The position numbers were made by a program, and so were the translations under genes. From Planctomycetaceae bacterium (lineage in GTDB: Bacteria > Planctomycetota > Phycisphaerae > Phycisphaerales > SM1A02), in the NCBI GenBank assembly GCA_947474065.1, contig CANJHD010000003.1:32424-96423 (forward strand): a DNA stretch of 64,000 nucleotides, written 5' to 3'. This document shows, piece by piece, positions 52,463 through 62,227 of the stretch (positions within the stretch are counted from its first letter, which is position 1; each line of letters begins with the position of its first letter). The notes under the pieces are model-generated. The model was not told the origin of the DNA and searched no databases. It worked only from the letters and a program-made list of their open reading frames with translations.

Positions 52463-53440
52463 TTAGGTTTGTTTGCGTTCAATGCGCCGAACCGAGAAAC
52501 GGCGAACGAGTTCATCAGCTGTCACGCCGATGAGAAGCACCGCGCCTATGACCGCAAATTCAAGTTGTGAACTCAAGCCAAGCAAGATAATTGCTGTCCG
52601 TAACACCTGCAGCGTTGCGGCACCAAGGATGATGCCAAACACGCTGGCTTCTCCGCCACGCAGGCTGCATCCACCAAGAACAGCTGCGGCGATCGCATAG
52701 AGCTCATAGAAGTTTCCGAAATCTGAAGGCTGCGCACTTCCGATGTCAAAGATGAAGAGCATTCCACCAAATCCAGCCAACAGGCTGCATGCCACATATG
52801 CCATGGTGATGAGCCACGCGGTTGGAACACCTGAGTAGCGCGCAGCACTTTCGTTGCGGCCGGTAGCAAGCAACCAGCGTCCCCAGACCGTGCGGTGAAG
52901 AAACACCCCGATCACTACCGCTAGTACAACGAGGGGTATCACGGTCGCCGGAATCTGGTAATTCTCTACTAGTGGAATTGGAAACTTGGCGAGTGCAATC
53001 GACCGTACGCCTGCGAATTCACCCTGAAATCCTTGGGATTGGTCGCTCGTCATCCATCGCGCAATTCCGCGATAGAGAAGCAGTCCGCATAGAGTCACTA
53101 GAAATGGCTGCAGTCGCAAGCGTGTAATCAGTACACCGTGAAAGAGGCCAATGAGCGCGCTTCCGGCGAGCACCAAGGGGATGACCACCCATGGTGACCA
53201 TCCGTGCTCGACCAACAGCCACGGTGTGGTGATTCCGGCAAGGCACACTACAGAGCCAATCGAAAGATCAATGCCGCCGGTGACAATTACTAACCCAGCA
53301 CCGAGCGAAATGATCGCAAAGAGCGAAGTGCGCTGTGTGAGATTCATCAGGTTGTAGCCAGTCAAAAAATTCTGACCGAACACAGATGCGACCACACAGA
53401 CCACTAAGAAGATTCCAAGGATGCCAAGATTCTTCTTCAT
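52463..53440 (-). CDS. Sugar ABC transporter permease (RbsC-like)
   Basis: A 325-residue inner-membrane permease with 8-10 helices. Hallmarks are GGIDLSIGSVVCLAGI and GFGGMLFIFDIGSAQPSDFG, then LGGCSLRGGEASVFGIILGA, all typical of ribose/xylose-type permeases. Its ATG overlaps the stop of the ATPase gene by 4 nt (ATGA). It imports a monosaccharide together with the flanking binding protein and ATPase; the sugar is not evident. Confidence 0.94.
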   Translation of the reverse strand: MKKNLGILGIFLVVCVVASVFGQNFLTGYNLMNLTQRTSLFAIISLGAGLVIVTGGIDLSIGSVVCLAGITTPWLLVEHGWSPWVVIPLVLAGSALIGLFHGVLITRLRLQPFLVTLCGLLLYRGIARWMTSDQSQGFQGEFAGVRSIALAKFPIPLVENYQIPATVIPLVVLAVVIGVFLHRTVWGRWLLATGRNESAARYSGVPTAWLITMAYVACSLLAGFGGMLFIFDIGSAQPSDFGNFYELYAIAAAVLGGCSLRGGEASVFGIILGAATLQVLRTAIILLGLSSQLEFAVIGAVLLIGVTADELVRRFSVRRIERKQT

Positions 53441-55008
53441 AATTTTGTCCCACGACGATGCTCTTTACCACGTGCCGCCGTTTGTGTCCGCGATCCAGTG
53501 GGTGCGCCACCTGTCGCCAAGTGCATGATGGCAACTTCATCAACTTCCTGCGCGGTGAACTCGCCCGCGATGCTTCCTTCGTGCATAACTATCACTCGGT
53601 CAGCAAGCATGAGCACCTCTTCTAAATCACTTGACGCAAAGAGCACAGAAGTTCCAGAATCGGCAAGTCGGCGAATTTCTGCATGAATTTCTGCACGGGC
53701 GGCAACATCAACGCCGCGCGTTGGTTCGTCAAGCAGCAGTAGTGCGGGGCTGACGGCTATCCACCTGCCAATGACCGACTTCTGCTGGTTCCCACCTGAA
53801 AGCGTGTGCAGCAACCGATCTGGCTCAGCGGGACGTAGTTGCATGCGCTCCATCAACCTTCCAACGACACCACGTTCTGCGGAGGTGTCCACAGTACGCG
53901 CACGACTGTTTCGATCAACCCATGCGAGCGACATATTCATGGCGACATGATTGGCCGCAAAGATCCCGTTGCGGGCGCGGTCTTCGGGAACAATGGCAAC
54001 ACCGCGCCGCACCCGCGACGCAGTGTTGCCACGTAGTTCAACATCATCAAGGTGCACCTCCCCGCCATGGGGGGTGATGGCGGCGATGGCTTCGAGGATC
54101 TCGGTTCGTCCAGCACCGACAAGTCCAGCGAGACCAACGATTTCGCCAGTTTTTACTACGAACGACACTGGATGCGCGCGCCGGTGGGCGCTTGTCAGTC
54201 CCGAGACACGCAGTCGAACACTCGCACTGTCACGGGCGGCGCGTTGCTCAGTTGGTTCGATACTACGGCCGACCATGAGTCGTTCAATCGAATCGCGGTC
54301 GTATGCGCCGCGCTCGAGGACGCCCGTGCAGTGCCCATCGCGAAGCACAACTACTCGGTCGGCAATGCGCAATACCTCATCAAGGTGATGCGAGACAAAC
54401 ACTACGGCTTTGCCTTGGGCGCGCAATTCCGACATGATTTCTAGCATTCGATCAGCCTCTCTTGCGCTCAGACTCGAGGTTGGCTCATCAAGTATCAGAA
54501 TGCGCGCGTTGCAGGAAAGTGCCTTTGCAACCTCAACCAACTGGCGTTGCGCGATTGCCAGTGCTCCGCATGGCGTTGTTGGATCAAGATCAAGGCCAAC
54601 ACGCGCCAGCCAATCACGTGCGCTTGCCTGCATGGAATGGAGATCAAGAAATCCAAAGCGCGCAGGTTCGCGCCCGAGGAAAATTGAACCAGCGATATCT
54701 AAATTTTCGGCAAGATTCAACTCTTGATGAACAAGTGCGATACCCGCCCGGGTTGCGTCTCGCACGGACGAAAGTTGCACGGTGCGAAGAACGCCATCGG
54801 CATCAGCCACAGAAATATCGCCATCACTCGGCGCAATCACTCCCGACAGCATCTTGAGAAGCGTGCTCTTGCCGGCGCCATTTTCGCCAACAATCGCCAA
54901 CACCTCGCCGCCGCGTATAGAGAGATCAATGCCAGAAAGCGCAGGGACCCCCGCGTAGCGACGACCAAGGCCGCTGCAGCGCAGAAGTTCCTGGTGTGTG
55001 TTCGTCAT
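53437..55008 (-). CDS. Sugar ABC transporter ATPase with two nucleotide-binding domains (RbsA-like)
   Basis: A 523-residue protein with two ABC domains in tandem. The first has Walker A GENGAGKST, the signature-like LAIAQRQLVEVAKAL and Walker B ILILDEPTSSL; the second has GLVGAGRTE, LSGGNQQKSVIGRW and LLLLDEPTRGVDV. This split is typical of RbsA/MglA. The N-terminal domain has the full P-loop, while the second has a degenerate one, as usual. It energises the permease encoded 4 nt downstream. Confidence 0.95.
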   Translation of the reverse strand: MTNTHQELLRCSGLGRRYAGVPALSGIDLSIRGGEVLAIVGENGAGKSTLLKMLSGVIAPSDGDISVADADGVLRTVQLSSVRDATRAGIALVHQELNLAENLDIAGSIFLGREPARFGFLDLHSMQASARDWLARVGLDLDPTTPCGALAIAQRQLVEVAKALSCNARILILDEPTSSLSAREADRMLEIMSELRAQGKAVVFVSHHLDEVLRIADRVVVLRDGHCTGVLERGAYDRDSIERLMVGRSIEPTEQRAARDSASVRLRVSGLTSAHRRAHPVSFVVKTGEIVGLAGLVGAGRTEILEAIAAITPHGGEVHLDDVELRGNTASRVRRGVAIVPEDRARNGIFAANHVAMNMSLAWVDRNSRARTVDTSAERGVVGRLMERMQLRPAEPDRLLHTLSGGNQQKSVIGRWIAVSPALLLLDEPTRGVDVAARAEIHAEIRRLADSGTSVLFASSDLEEVLMLADRVIVMHEGSIAGEFTAQEVDEVAIMHLATGGAPTGSRTQTAARGKEHRRGTKL

Positions 55009-55027
55009 GCGACTGTAAATGCTTGCA

Positions 55028-56101
55028 TTACGGCTTCGCGGAGGCTTCCTTGCCAGCCTTGATCTTTGCCTTCAAGTCCAGCCAGAAACTTTCGGCATTG
55101 TCTTTGCGAATCACCTTGGCGGAAATGCTGATGATGCCATTTGCGGGAATCATGGACATGTCGCCCTTATTCAGGGCGCTCAGGACCTTAATGCTTTCGA
55201 ATCCGTAACCATACGGATCCTGCACAACGGTTCCAAGAACAAACCCTTCCTTAATTCCAGTGATGACATCGGCGCCCTCATCGAAAGCCGCCAACTTCAC
55301 AACACCGACTTTGCCGGTCTGTTTGAGCACTTCAACGGCAAGTGTGGAGTTGTATTCAAAGAGCCCGGTCATGAGCGCAAGCTTTGGGTGCTTGATCATG
55401 ACATCTTCAATGTTCGCCTTGGCCTTAGCGCGGTCGAACGAATCGGTCCATGTGCCAACAATGGTGTACCCCGCCTCGGTAATCACCTTGGCTGGCTCGT
55501 CATAACGCGTCGCGTCTGGGGCGCGACCAAGCAGGCCATCAATAAAGCCTTGCCGGCGCCGCTTGGCGTTGTCTTGTTCAAGACGCCCAATGAAGATCGC
55601 CACCTCGCCGCTCGGGCATCCTTCTCGCGCAAGCTTGCCGCACATGACACCGGCGTCGTAGTTGTCCATGCCGATATAGCACAGCCGCGGCGCCTTTGGT
55701 GCATCAGAGTCGTTGGTGATGAGTAACGACTTCTCCGCTACAAGGCTCAAAATTTCCAATTGGTTGGTTGGATCAATGGCACTCACAGAAACGCCATCAA
55801 TGCCGCGCGTCACTAAGTCTTCCAACATGCGCTTCTGATCACTCAATCCCCCGCCCGGGAACTGAACTGTGACGTCACATCCGAATTCCTTACCAGCGGC
55901 AAGAGCGCCAGCCTTTGCGATGGTCCAAAAGTCCGCAACGCCGTTAGAGACAAATGCCAAGCGTGGCTTGGCTTTCGGTGACTTCTTTAGTTCCGCGATG
56001 CGCGCTTTTTGCGCTGCGATCAAGTCAGCGTGTGGTGCGGCGGCGACCAAACCCATACCAAGGGCTGCCAGTGTGACGATGGAAATAAGCTTTCGATTCA
56101 T
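55028..56101 (-). CDS. Periplasmic sugar-binding protein (RbsB-like)
   Basis: A 357-residue exported protein with a signal peptide (ISIVTLAALGMGLVAA). The type I fold shows AFVSNGVADFWTIAKAGALA, MLEDLVTRGIDGVSVSAIDP, VAIFIGRLEQDNAKRRRQGF, AAFDEGADVITGIKEG and TVVQDPYGYG. These proteins capture a monosaccharide and hand it to the permease. The ATG at 56101 is preferred (GAGAGA upstream); the longer frame to 56140 overlaps the SDR gene. A helical segment before the fold (IAAQKARIAELKK) is an addition. Confidence 0.93.
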   Translation of the reverse strand: MNRKLISIVTLAALGMGLVAAAPHADLIAAQKARIAELKKSPKAKPRLAFVSNGVADFWTIAKAGALAAGKEFGCDVTVQFPGGGLSDQKRMLEDLVTRGIDGVSVSAIDPTNQLEILSLVAEKSLLITNDSDAPKAPRLCYIGMDNYDAGVMCGKLAREGCPSGEVAIFIGRLEQDNAKRRRQGFIDGLLGRAPDATRYDEPAKVITEAGYTIVGTWTDSFDRAKAKANIEDVMIKHPKLALMTGLFEYNSTLAVEVLKQTGKVGVVKLAAFDEGADVITGIKEGFVLGTVVQDPYGYGFESIKVLSALNKGDMSMIPANGIISISAKVIRKDNAESFWLDLKAKIKAGKEASAKP

Positions 56102-56133
56102 GTGTTCTCTCTGATGCGGCGTCGCGTTAGGAA

Positions 56134-56898
56134 TTACCAAACAGTGACACCACCGTTGACTGGAATTTCGACACCAGTAATAAATGACGCGGCTTCGGAA
56201 GCAAGGAATGTAACGGCGCCGCCAACATCTGACGGGACGCCAAAGTGACCCATTGGTATGCCCTTGCGATAACCCTCTTTCATTTCAGCGGGGTCGTTCG
56301 CGTGGCGTTCAACGGGAATCCAGCCTGGTGCAACCATATTTACCGTGATTTGCCACGGAGCTAATTCGCGTGCCATCGAGCGACTCCAGCCAATTTGCGC
56401 TCCCTTTGCGGCTACATATGCGCTGAATGGGCTCACCCCTTGCCGAAACACTTCGCTCGTGATGTTGATGATTCGCCCGTGGTGCGAATGCTTCATATGA
56501 GGCAGGATGCGGCGAGTGATGAGGTATGGGCTCTTTACGAAGAAGTCGAGCATCTGCTGATAGAACGCCCAGTCATATTGTTCGATTGGCTTTAGTGGCT
56601 GATCGGGAGTTGCATTGATTACCGCAATATCCACATTTCCCAATACTGCTTCAATCTCGCCAACCATGCGATCCACCTCCGCTTCGTCGGTTACATCTGC
56701 CCGGACCAGCATTCCCTCGTAGCCAGCAGCGCAAAATTCCGCGAAGGTTTGCTCAGCAGTTTCTTGTGAACGCGCGTAGTTGATGGCGACCTTGGCACCC
56801 GCGGCCCCCATCGCGAAAGCCATAGCCTTGCCGAGTCCGCGCGATGCACCGGTAACGAGCGCCACGCGTCCATCAAGTCTGAAGTTGGGGGTCTTCAT
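56134..56898 (-). CDS. Short-chain dehydrogenase/reductase
   Basis: A 254-residue SDR enzyme. The cofactor motif is TGASRGLGKAMAF, Asn of the catalytic site is near VINATPDQ, catalytic Ser is in INITSEVFRQG and the Tyr-x3-Lys pair is in YVAAKG. The C-terminal FITGVEIPVNGGVTV is typical of FabG-type SDRs. Its Arg in NYARSQE suggests NADP use. Lying between the DUF1501 and sugar-import genes, it likely oxidises or reduces the imported sugar or its derivative. Substrate not known. Confidence 0.93.
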   Translation of the reverse strand: MKTPNFRLDGRVALVTGASRGLGKAMAFAMGAAGAKVAINYARSQETAEQTFAEFCAAGYEGMLVRADVTDEAEVDRMVGEIEAVLGNVDIAVINATPDQPLKPIEQYDWAFYQQMLDFFVKSPYLITRRILPHMKHSHHGRIINITSEVFRQGVSPFSAYVAAKGAQIGWSRSMARELAPWQITVNMVAPGWIPVERHANDPAEMKEGYRKGIPMGHFGVPSDVGGAVTFLASEAASFITGVEIPVNGGVTVW

Positions 56899-56905
56899 GA
56901 TCCGT

Positions 56906-58390
56906 TCACGCTATCACGCCACGGATCGGCTCGGCGCCTTCGACACCGACCAACTTCTGGTCGAGCCCGGCATAGAAATAGGTCAGCGAGTTTGGATCGA
57001 GCCCCATCAGGCTCAGCACGGTGGCGTGAAGGTTCTTGACGTGGAAACGCTCTCCCACCCCGGTCGATCCGAGCTCGTCAGTCTCGCCAATACTGACGCC
57101 GCCCTTGACGCCACCACCCGCCATCCACATGGTGAAACCGTAGGAATTGTGGTCCCGGCCAGTGCCCTCCGCGTACTCCGCGGTTGGTTGACGACCAAAC
57201 TCACCGCCCCAAATCACCAGAGTTTCATCAAGGAGTCCGCGTTGCTTGAGATCCTTGAGTAGTCCAGCAATTGGCTTGTCCGTGCGACCCGCGTGATAGT
57301 CATGGTTCTTCTTGAGATCACCATGCGCATCCCAGTTGGCATCGTTGTGAGAACCACCGGAATACACCTGAACAAACCGAACGCCACGCTCAACCAATCG
57401 GCGCGCCAGTAGGCACTTGCTACCGAACTCATTGGTTTGCGATTCATCAATTCCGTAGAGCTCTTTGGTCGCGGCGCTCTCGTTCGCTAACTCCACCGCC
57501 TCAGGAGCAGTGGATTGCATGCGATAAGCCAACTCGTAACTTTGAATTCTGCTTTCAAGGTCAGGGTTCCCTGGTCGGGAAAGCTCGTGTCGTGTGTTCC
57601 ACATCTTTAAGCGGTCAAGCATGCGCCTCTGTAGATCGTCACTACGCGCTGGCGGATTAGCAAGATCCAAGATTGGCGGTCCATCGCCGCGGAGCACAGT
57701 GCCCTGGTAACTCGCTGGCATGTAGCCAGAACTCCAGTTCTTTGCACCACTGATTGGACCGCCGGTGGAGTCAAGCATCACCACAAATCCTGGCAAATTC
57801 TGGTTTACGGTGCCTAATCCGTAGTTCACCCAACTGCCGAGCGCGGGCGCGCCACCGAGCAACTTTCCACTATTCATCATGAGCATCGCGCTGCCGTGAA
57901 TTGGGCTATCCGCGTACATGCTCTTTACGAAGGCAATGTCATCAACGCAACTCGACAAGTGTGGAAAGAGGCTGCTCACCCACGCGCCGCACTGTCCGCG
58001 TTGTTTGAATTTCCATTTCGGTCCAACGACGCGCCCTTCACTCTTGTCGCCACCGCGGCCTTTCGTCTTTACGGCGATAGTTTGACCGTCGTATTTGAAG
58101 AGATCAGGCTTGTAGTCAAACGTGTCAATGTGACTTGGCCCGCCGTACATAAAGAGAAAGATGACGCTCTTGGCAGTGCCCGGCAACTTTGGAGCCTTTG
58201 GCGTGAGCGGGTTGGGTGCTGGAAGTGGTGTCTGACCATCAAACGCAAGGGCTTGGCGCGCCAAGAATCCATCTTGTGCAAGCATGCTCGCAAGCGCGAC
58301 ACTTGTGAATGCTCCGCCTGCCTCCCAGAAAAATTCACGCCGAGTGTTTCCGCAGAAAGTGTTACGCGGTGTTTCTGGTAGATCAAACAT
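56906..58390 (-). CDS. DUF1501 protein (sulfatase-like, secreted)
   Basis: A 494-residue protein of the planctomycete DUF1501 family, an alkaline-phosphatase-like fold. Near the N-terminus, NTRREFFWEAGGAF resembles a twin-arginine export signal. Conserved points are SVIFLFMYGGPSHIDTFDYKP, MNSGKLLGG, FVQVYSGGSHNDANWDAHG and VIWGGEFGRQP. It nearly always pairs with a PSD1/DUF1549 gene, as here (gap of 15 bp). AAGGA lies upstream of the ATG. Function not established; a role in polymer or sulfated sugar handling has been supposed. Confidence 0.94.
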   Translation of the reverse strand: MFDLPETPRNTFCGNTRREFFWEAGGAFTSVALASMLAQDGFLARQALAFDGQTPLPAPNPLTPKAPKLPGTAKSVIFLFMYGGPSHIDTFDYKPDLFKYDGQTIAVKTKGRGGDKSEGRVVGPKWKFKQRGQCGAWVSSLFPHLSSCVDDIAFVKSMYADSPIHGSAMLMMNSGKLLGGAPALGSWVNYGLGTVNQNLPGFVVMLDSTGGPISGAKNWSSGYMPASYQGTVLRGDGPPILDLANPPARSDDLQRRMLDRLKMWNTRHELSRPGNPDLESRIQSYELAYRMQSTAPEAVELANESAATKELYGIDESQTNEFGSKCLLARRLVERGVRFVQVYSGGSHNDANWDAHGDLKKNHDYHAGRTDKPIAGLLKDLKQRGLLDETLVIWGGEFGRQPTAEYAEGTGRDHNSYGFTMWMAGGGVKGGVSIGETDELGSTGVGERFHVKNLHATVLSLMGLDPNSLTYFYAGLDQKLVGVEGAEPIRGVIA

Positions 58391-58405
58391 CTCTCGTTCC
58401 TTTCA

Positions 58406-61228
58406 TCAGTCGACCGTCAAGAAATCATTCATGTTGTAGAGAACCAGGCAGTAGGCCTGCATCGCCTGTTCGGTGGTGAGGCCGTCGCGTTCGCGGAGTT
58501 CTGCAATGAACGCCTCTGATTCATCAAGATCTTCTGCGAGTGGCACCCGTCCGGCAGTGAGCTCCCGCGCCCAAGAAAGCTGCAAACGCAGGCTTTCTGG
58601 ACGTTCTCGCATAACACGTCGCGCGAGGTCCATCGCCAATGAATTCGTCAGCGCACCATTGAACATACTGAGCGCCTGGGTTGGCTGCACGGTGTTGAAT
58701 CGCACCGGGCACGCTCCGTCAACATCCGCTTGGTCAAATACCGCAAGCAGCGGGTGCTGTAGCGAACGTTTGAGTTCAATGTAGAGCGCCCGACGCGTCC
58801 AAGTACTTTCGTCTGTCATTGGCCACACTTCATCAGGACGACTGCTGGTGGCCAGTACTTCTGGTGGCATCGGCGGCCTCACACCCGCGCCGCCGTGTAC
58901 AGAACTCAGCGTTCCGTTGCTTGCCAGCATTGCGTCACGGATTTCTTCTGCGCCGAGCCGACGCATCCGAAATCGTGACAGCAATTCGTTTGGCGCGTCG
59001 TGTGCCAAAGCATCTGCGGTTGGAATGCTCGACATCCGGTATGCGGCGCTGTTCATCATGATGCGATGCATCTGCTTGAGGCTTCCGCGGTTTGCTGGAA
59101 CCTGCGTAGCCAGCCAATCAAGGAGCGCTGGATCAGTTGGCGCCTCGCCAAACTTTCCAAGGTCATTGGAGGTTGGGCACAAACCGATGCCAAAGTGATG
59201 TTGCCATAATCGATTTGCAATTGTTCGTAACGCCAGTGCATTCCGTCCATCAGCGATCCATGTTGCGAGTGCTAACCTCCGACCACTCGACTCACCGAAT
59301 GGGCGTTCCGTAGGTGAATTCGGCACAAATCTCGCTGCAATGAGTGGAACGCCCGGCTCAACAAGCGCAGCCGGCGAATGTGGATTACCGCGAGTCATCA
59401 CGTGTACTTCGTGCGGCGTTGGATCTTCGCGGACGGTAAGAACTGTCTCACCCTCCCAACTTGGTGGACGAAGGGTTGTGAGTTGGGAGCGCATTTCCCG
59501 CCAGCGGTTCATTTCGTCGGCGGGATGACCAGCAAGTACACGGGCAGCATCAGCTTCTTGGGCGAGCCCGGTTGCAATGGCGCGAATTTCGCCATCAGTA
59601 AGAACTCGATCGTAGAACCGCACTTCGTCAATAGTTCCAGCGAATGGGTGGGCGTTCGCGGGGTGCAACGAACCAATTGCGATGGTCTTTGGTGAGTCGA
59701 GGCGCGCAGTACTTCCTTTTGCTTCGCTTTCGAGCACTCCGTCGACCCAGAGTGCAATGCGCCCCGACTTTCGCTCGCGTGTGAAGGCAACATGATGCCA
59801 TTGACCGTCATTGTTGCCAGGTCCACTCGATACAAATGTCTCAGGATCGCCAGTGCCAGCGCTTACGAATCCATGCCCAACCAAACTGATTCCCCAGTCA
59901 TGCACAATGCCGGAAATCTCACCGTCAACAAGGCCTTTGCCCAGGAACCAACGTCGGTCGCTCTCGCTTCCGCCACCGATATCGGTGCTGCGGAACCAGA
60001 AACTAGTAGTGAAACTGTCTTGCACAGGTCGATCGATGTCCACGCGATCATCACCGGCATCAAATGAGAACGCCTTGCCAATTCGTCCCGGGGCACCGAA
60101 GCCAGCATCGCGAACACTCGCTGCAGCGATTGTTGATCCAGGCGCAGAATTGACTGCAGTACGCGATTTCTCATCCTCGAATGCAAGGTGCGCTACGAGC
60201 CCCTCAGCGGGAGCACGATCAACAAATGCACCGCCAGCGGCATCTGCACCCACTTCCGCACCGCGCTCAATAGCAGTGATTTCCGTGAGTAGCGATGCAC
60301 GCTTTGCAACATAAGCAGCGTGCTCCTTCTCTGGATCGGCGTGCCCAAAGTCAGCGCGCACCATGCGCAGCACGCTCTCGGCATCAATGCTGTTGAAGGG
60401 GCTGGACTTGTATGGCTTAACGCCCGCAAAGAATGCTGCAAATCGGTAGTAATCGGCCTGTGGAATTGGATCGCCCTTGTGATCGTGGCAGCGCGCGCAG
60501 CCGAGCCCAATACCTAAGAAAGTACGGGCGGTGATATCCACAATGCTGTCCATGTCATCGGCGATCGCTTGCGCAAGATCAGGAACCTCATCGTCCCACA
60601 TACCAAGCCGGTAGTAGCCGGTAGCTAGAAGTGAGGAGTAGTCGCGGTCTGGCATCTCGTCGCCCGCAAGTTGTTCCACGATGAAACGGTCATACGGCAT
60701 GTCATCATTGAAAGCATTTACAACCCAGTCACGGTATTTCCACGCAGAGGTCTTTTCGCTGTCACGTTCAAATCCATTGGTGTCTGCGTAGCGAACCAAA
60801 TCCAACCAATGTCGCGCCCACTTCACTCCATATTCGGGGCTCGCTAGTAGTCGATCAATGAGTAACTCCCACGCATTGGTTCGAGTATCAGCGACGAACG
60901 CACGTACATCTTCCGGCGTGGGTGGCAGGCCAGTGAGATCAAAGGTCGCGCGTCGAATCAACACCTCGCGTGATGCTTCAGGTGCGCGTGCAACACCAGC
61001 GGCCTCAAGTCGCGCAAGTACAAAGCGATCGATCGGAGTGCGCACCCACGCCTCATCACGAACTTCTGGCGGAGCTGGTGCTGCAAGCGGCTTCCAACTC
61101 CACCACGAGTCGCGCGCGCTTGCAGCGCGTTGTGCAAGGAGGGCGGCCGCAGTGCTCGACGGCGCCGTAGTCGGCGGGGCGACGGCAAACACCGAGAGCG
61201 TGGCGACCATTGATGCAGCGATGACCAT
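58406..61228 (-). CDS. PSD1-type protein: DUF1549, LamG and DUF1553 domains
   Basis: A 940-residue secreted protein with a signal peptide (SMVATLSVFAVAP). The DUF1549 domain (about 55-265) includes RATFDLTGLPPTPEDV and a CxxCH motif, CARCHDHK (Cys244, Cys247, His248). A LamG/concanavalin-like module (343-550) is inserted, with GRIGKAFSFDAGDD and GTIDEVRFYDRVLTDGEI. DUF1553 (about 645-905) includes NRLWQHHFGIGL and PTQALSMFNG. The N-terminal cytochrome domain (PSCyt1) found in many PSD1 proteins is absent. It heads the operon with DUF1501, SDR, ABC importer and mutarotase. Confidence 0.94.
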   Translation of the reverse strand: MVIAASMVATLSVFAVAPPTTAPSSTAAALLAQRAASARDSWWSWKPLAAPAPPEVRDEAWVRTPIDRFVLARLEAAGVARAPEASREVLIRRATFDLTGLPPTPEDVRAFVADTRTNAWELLIDRLLASPEYGVKWARHWLDLVRYADTNGFERDSEKTSAWKYRDWVVNAFNDDMPYDRFIVEQLAGDEMPDRDYSSLLATGYYRLGMWDDEVPDLAQAIADDMDSIVDITARTFLGIGLGCARCHDHKGDPIPQADYYRFAAFFAGVKPYKSSPFNSIDAESVLRMVRADFGHADPEKEHAAYVAKRASLLTEITAIERGAEVGADAAGGAFVDRAPAEGLVAHLAFEDEKSRTAVNSAPGSTIAAASVRDAGFGAPGRIGKAFSFDAGDDRVDIDRPVQDSFTTSFWFRSTDIGGGSESDRRWFLGKGLVDGEISGIVHDWGISLVGHGFVSAGTGDPETFVSSGPGNNDGQWHHVAFTRERKSGRIALWVDGVLESEAKGSTARLDSPKTIAIGSLHPANAHPFAGTIDEVRFYDRVLTDGEIRAIATGLAQEADAARVLAGHPADEMNRWREMRSQLTTLRPPSWEGETVLTVREDPTPHEVHVMTRGNPHSPAALVEPGVPLIAARFVPNSPTERPFGESSGRRLALATWIADGRNALALRTIANRLWQHHFGIGLCPTSNDLGKFGEAPTDPALLDWLATQVPANRGSLKQMHRIMMNSAAYRMSSIPTADALAHDAPNELLSRFRMRRLGAEEIRDAMLASNGTLSSVHGGAGVRPPMPPEVLATSSRPDEVWPMTDESTWTRRALYIELKRSLQHPLLAVFDQADVDGACPVRFNTVQPTQALSMFNGALTNSLAMDLARRVMRERPESLRLQLSWARELTAGRVPLAEDLDESEAFIAELRERDGLTTEQAMQAYCLVLYNMNDFLTVD

Positions 61229-61373
61229 GAATGCACTGAACCATAGTGCTGAATCACATGGCGGTTTCGGACAAAGTCCGCATATCGTCTTGTGAAGCGC
61301 CTGTTTCAGGCAGTTTTCGGCGTCCTACTTCTTGCCGGCTATCCCGTCTGTTTCACAGGGCGGGCCGCGCAGA
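61229..61373. other. Intergenic gap with small hairpins
   Basis: No gene is visible in these 145 bp. Two short hairpins occur: CGGAC-AAA-GTCCG at about 61268-61280 and GCCTG-TTT-CAGGC followed by AGTTTT near 61301-61319. The second could terminate plus-strand RNA, but no plus-strand gene lies upstream. The PSD1 promoter should lie here. Confidence 0.4.
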
Positions 61374-62093
61374 CTAATGCAGCTCTAATTCTGTGGGCGG
61401 CGGACACGCGGGATTGACCCACTGGATCACCGCAGCCCATCCAGCGCTGTCGGGATCGTGTTGGAGGTAGCCCTGAATTGGGCGCACCACAGTCCATCCG
61501 TCTTTGATGTGCGCAGTCAGTACCGGGTCGACCATTGTGCCTGCGTGCACGGCCGCGACATACTCCTCCGCAGTCATTCGCGTGGCAACCGCACCGTAAC
61601 CAGGAAGACGGCTTCCGCCCACCATGCGCCAGAGAGATTCGTCAATCACAATCGCGCGCGCGGCATCAGTGAGTGCGTGCGCTAGACCATGATGCTGATG
61701 ATCAGGGCTCACCATGATGTCGGCACCGTACAGCGTGTGCCCTTCGGGGTTGTCATCACTAAACGTGTCGTTTGCAGTCAGAACGTCCCAAGAATCATCG
61801 ATGTGAAAGTCTTTGAACATCAACCGCAACGTGAAGTGCACACCAGCAACCAAGGGCGACGCTGCACCTGCGGGCGCATACTCCACAATCACTTGCCCTT
61901 GCGGGAATCGTTCCATGTGTTCGCGCAACTCAGTGTGCGTGTACGGCGTCTCCGCGGGATAGACACGCGCGCAGATTTCGGCGATGGCGTCGAAATCCGA
62001 TTCCAACATCGTTCGAAGCCGATAGTCAGGAGGAAGCATATTTTGGGGGCTGATGGCAGAGGACGGTGGCGGCTTGCGCGGGTCACTCGTCAT
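61374..62093 (-). CDS. GNAT-family N-acetyltransferase
   Basis: A 239-residue acetyltransferase. The fold begins at YRLRTMLESDFDAIAEICARVY, and the acetyl-CoA site is DIMVSPDHQHHGLAHALTDA, with the Q/R-x-x-G-x-G/A pattern as QHHGLA. The C-terminal part, including GYGAVATRMTAEEYV, is longer than in small GNATs and may bind the substrate. No signal peptide. It lies 16 bp after a tRNA-Pro gene on the same strand. Substrate not known. Confidence 0.85.
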   Translation of the reverse strand: MTSDPRKPPPSSAISPQNMLPPDYRLRTMLESDFDAIAEICARVYPAETPYTHTELREHMERFPQGQVIVEYAPAGAASPLVAGVHFTLRLMFKDFHIDDSWDVLTANDTFSDDNPEGHTLYGADIMVSPDHQHHGLAHALTDAARAIVIDESLWRMVGGSRLPGYGAVATRMTAEEYVAAVHAGTMVDPVLTAHIKDGWTVVRPIQGYLQHDPDSAGWAAVIQWVNPACPPPTELELH

Positions 62094-62108
62094 TCAGAAC
62101 CAAACAAA

Positions 62109-62183
<75 letters not shown>

Positions 62184-62227
62184 GTGAATGGGGGAGTGTA
62201 CGGGGAGTTGCCTCACTCCGATAGTCC

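Noticed and set aside
61301..61319. Plus-strand terminator-like hairpin
   Set aside because: No plus-strand gene ends upstream of it; it may be chance or part of the PSD1 promoter.
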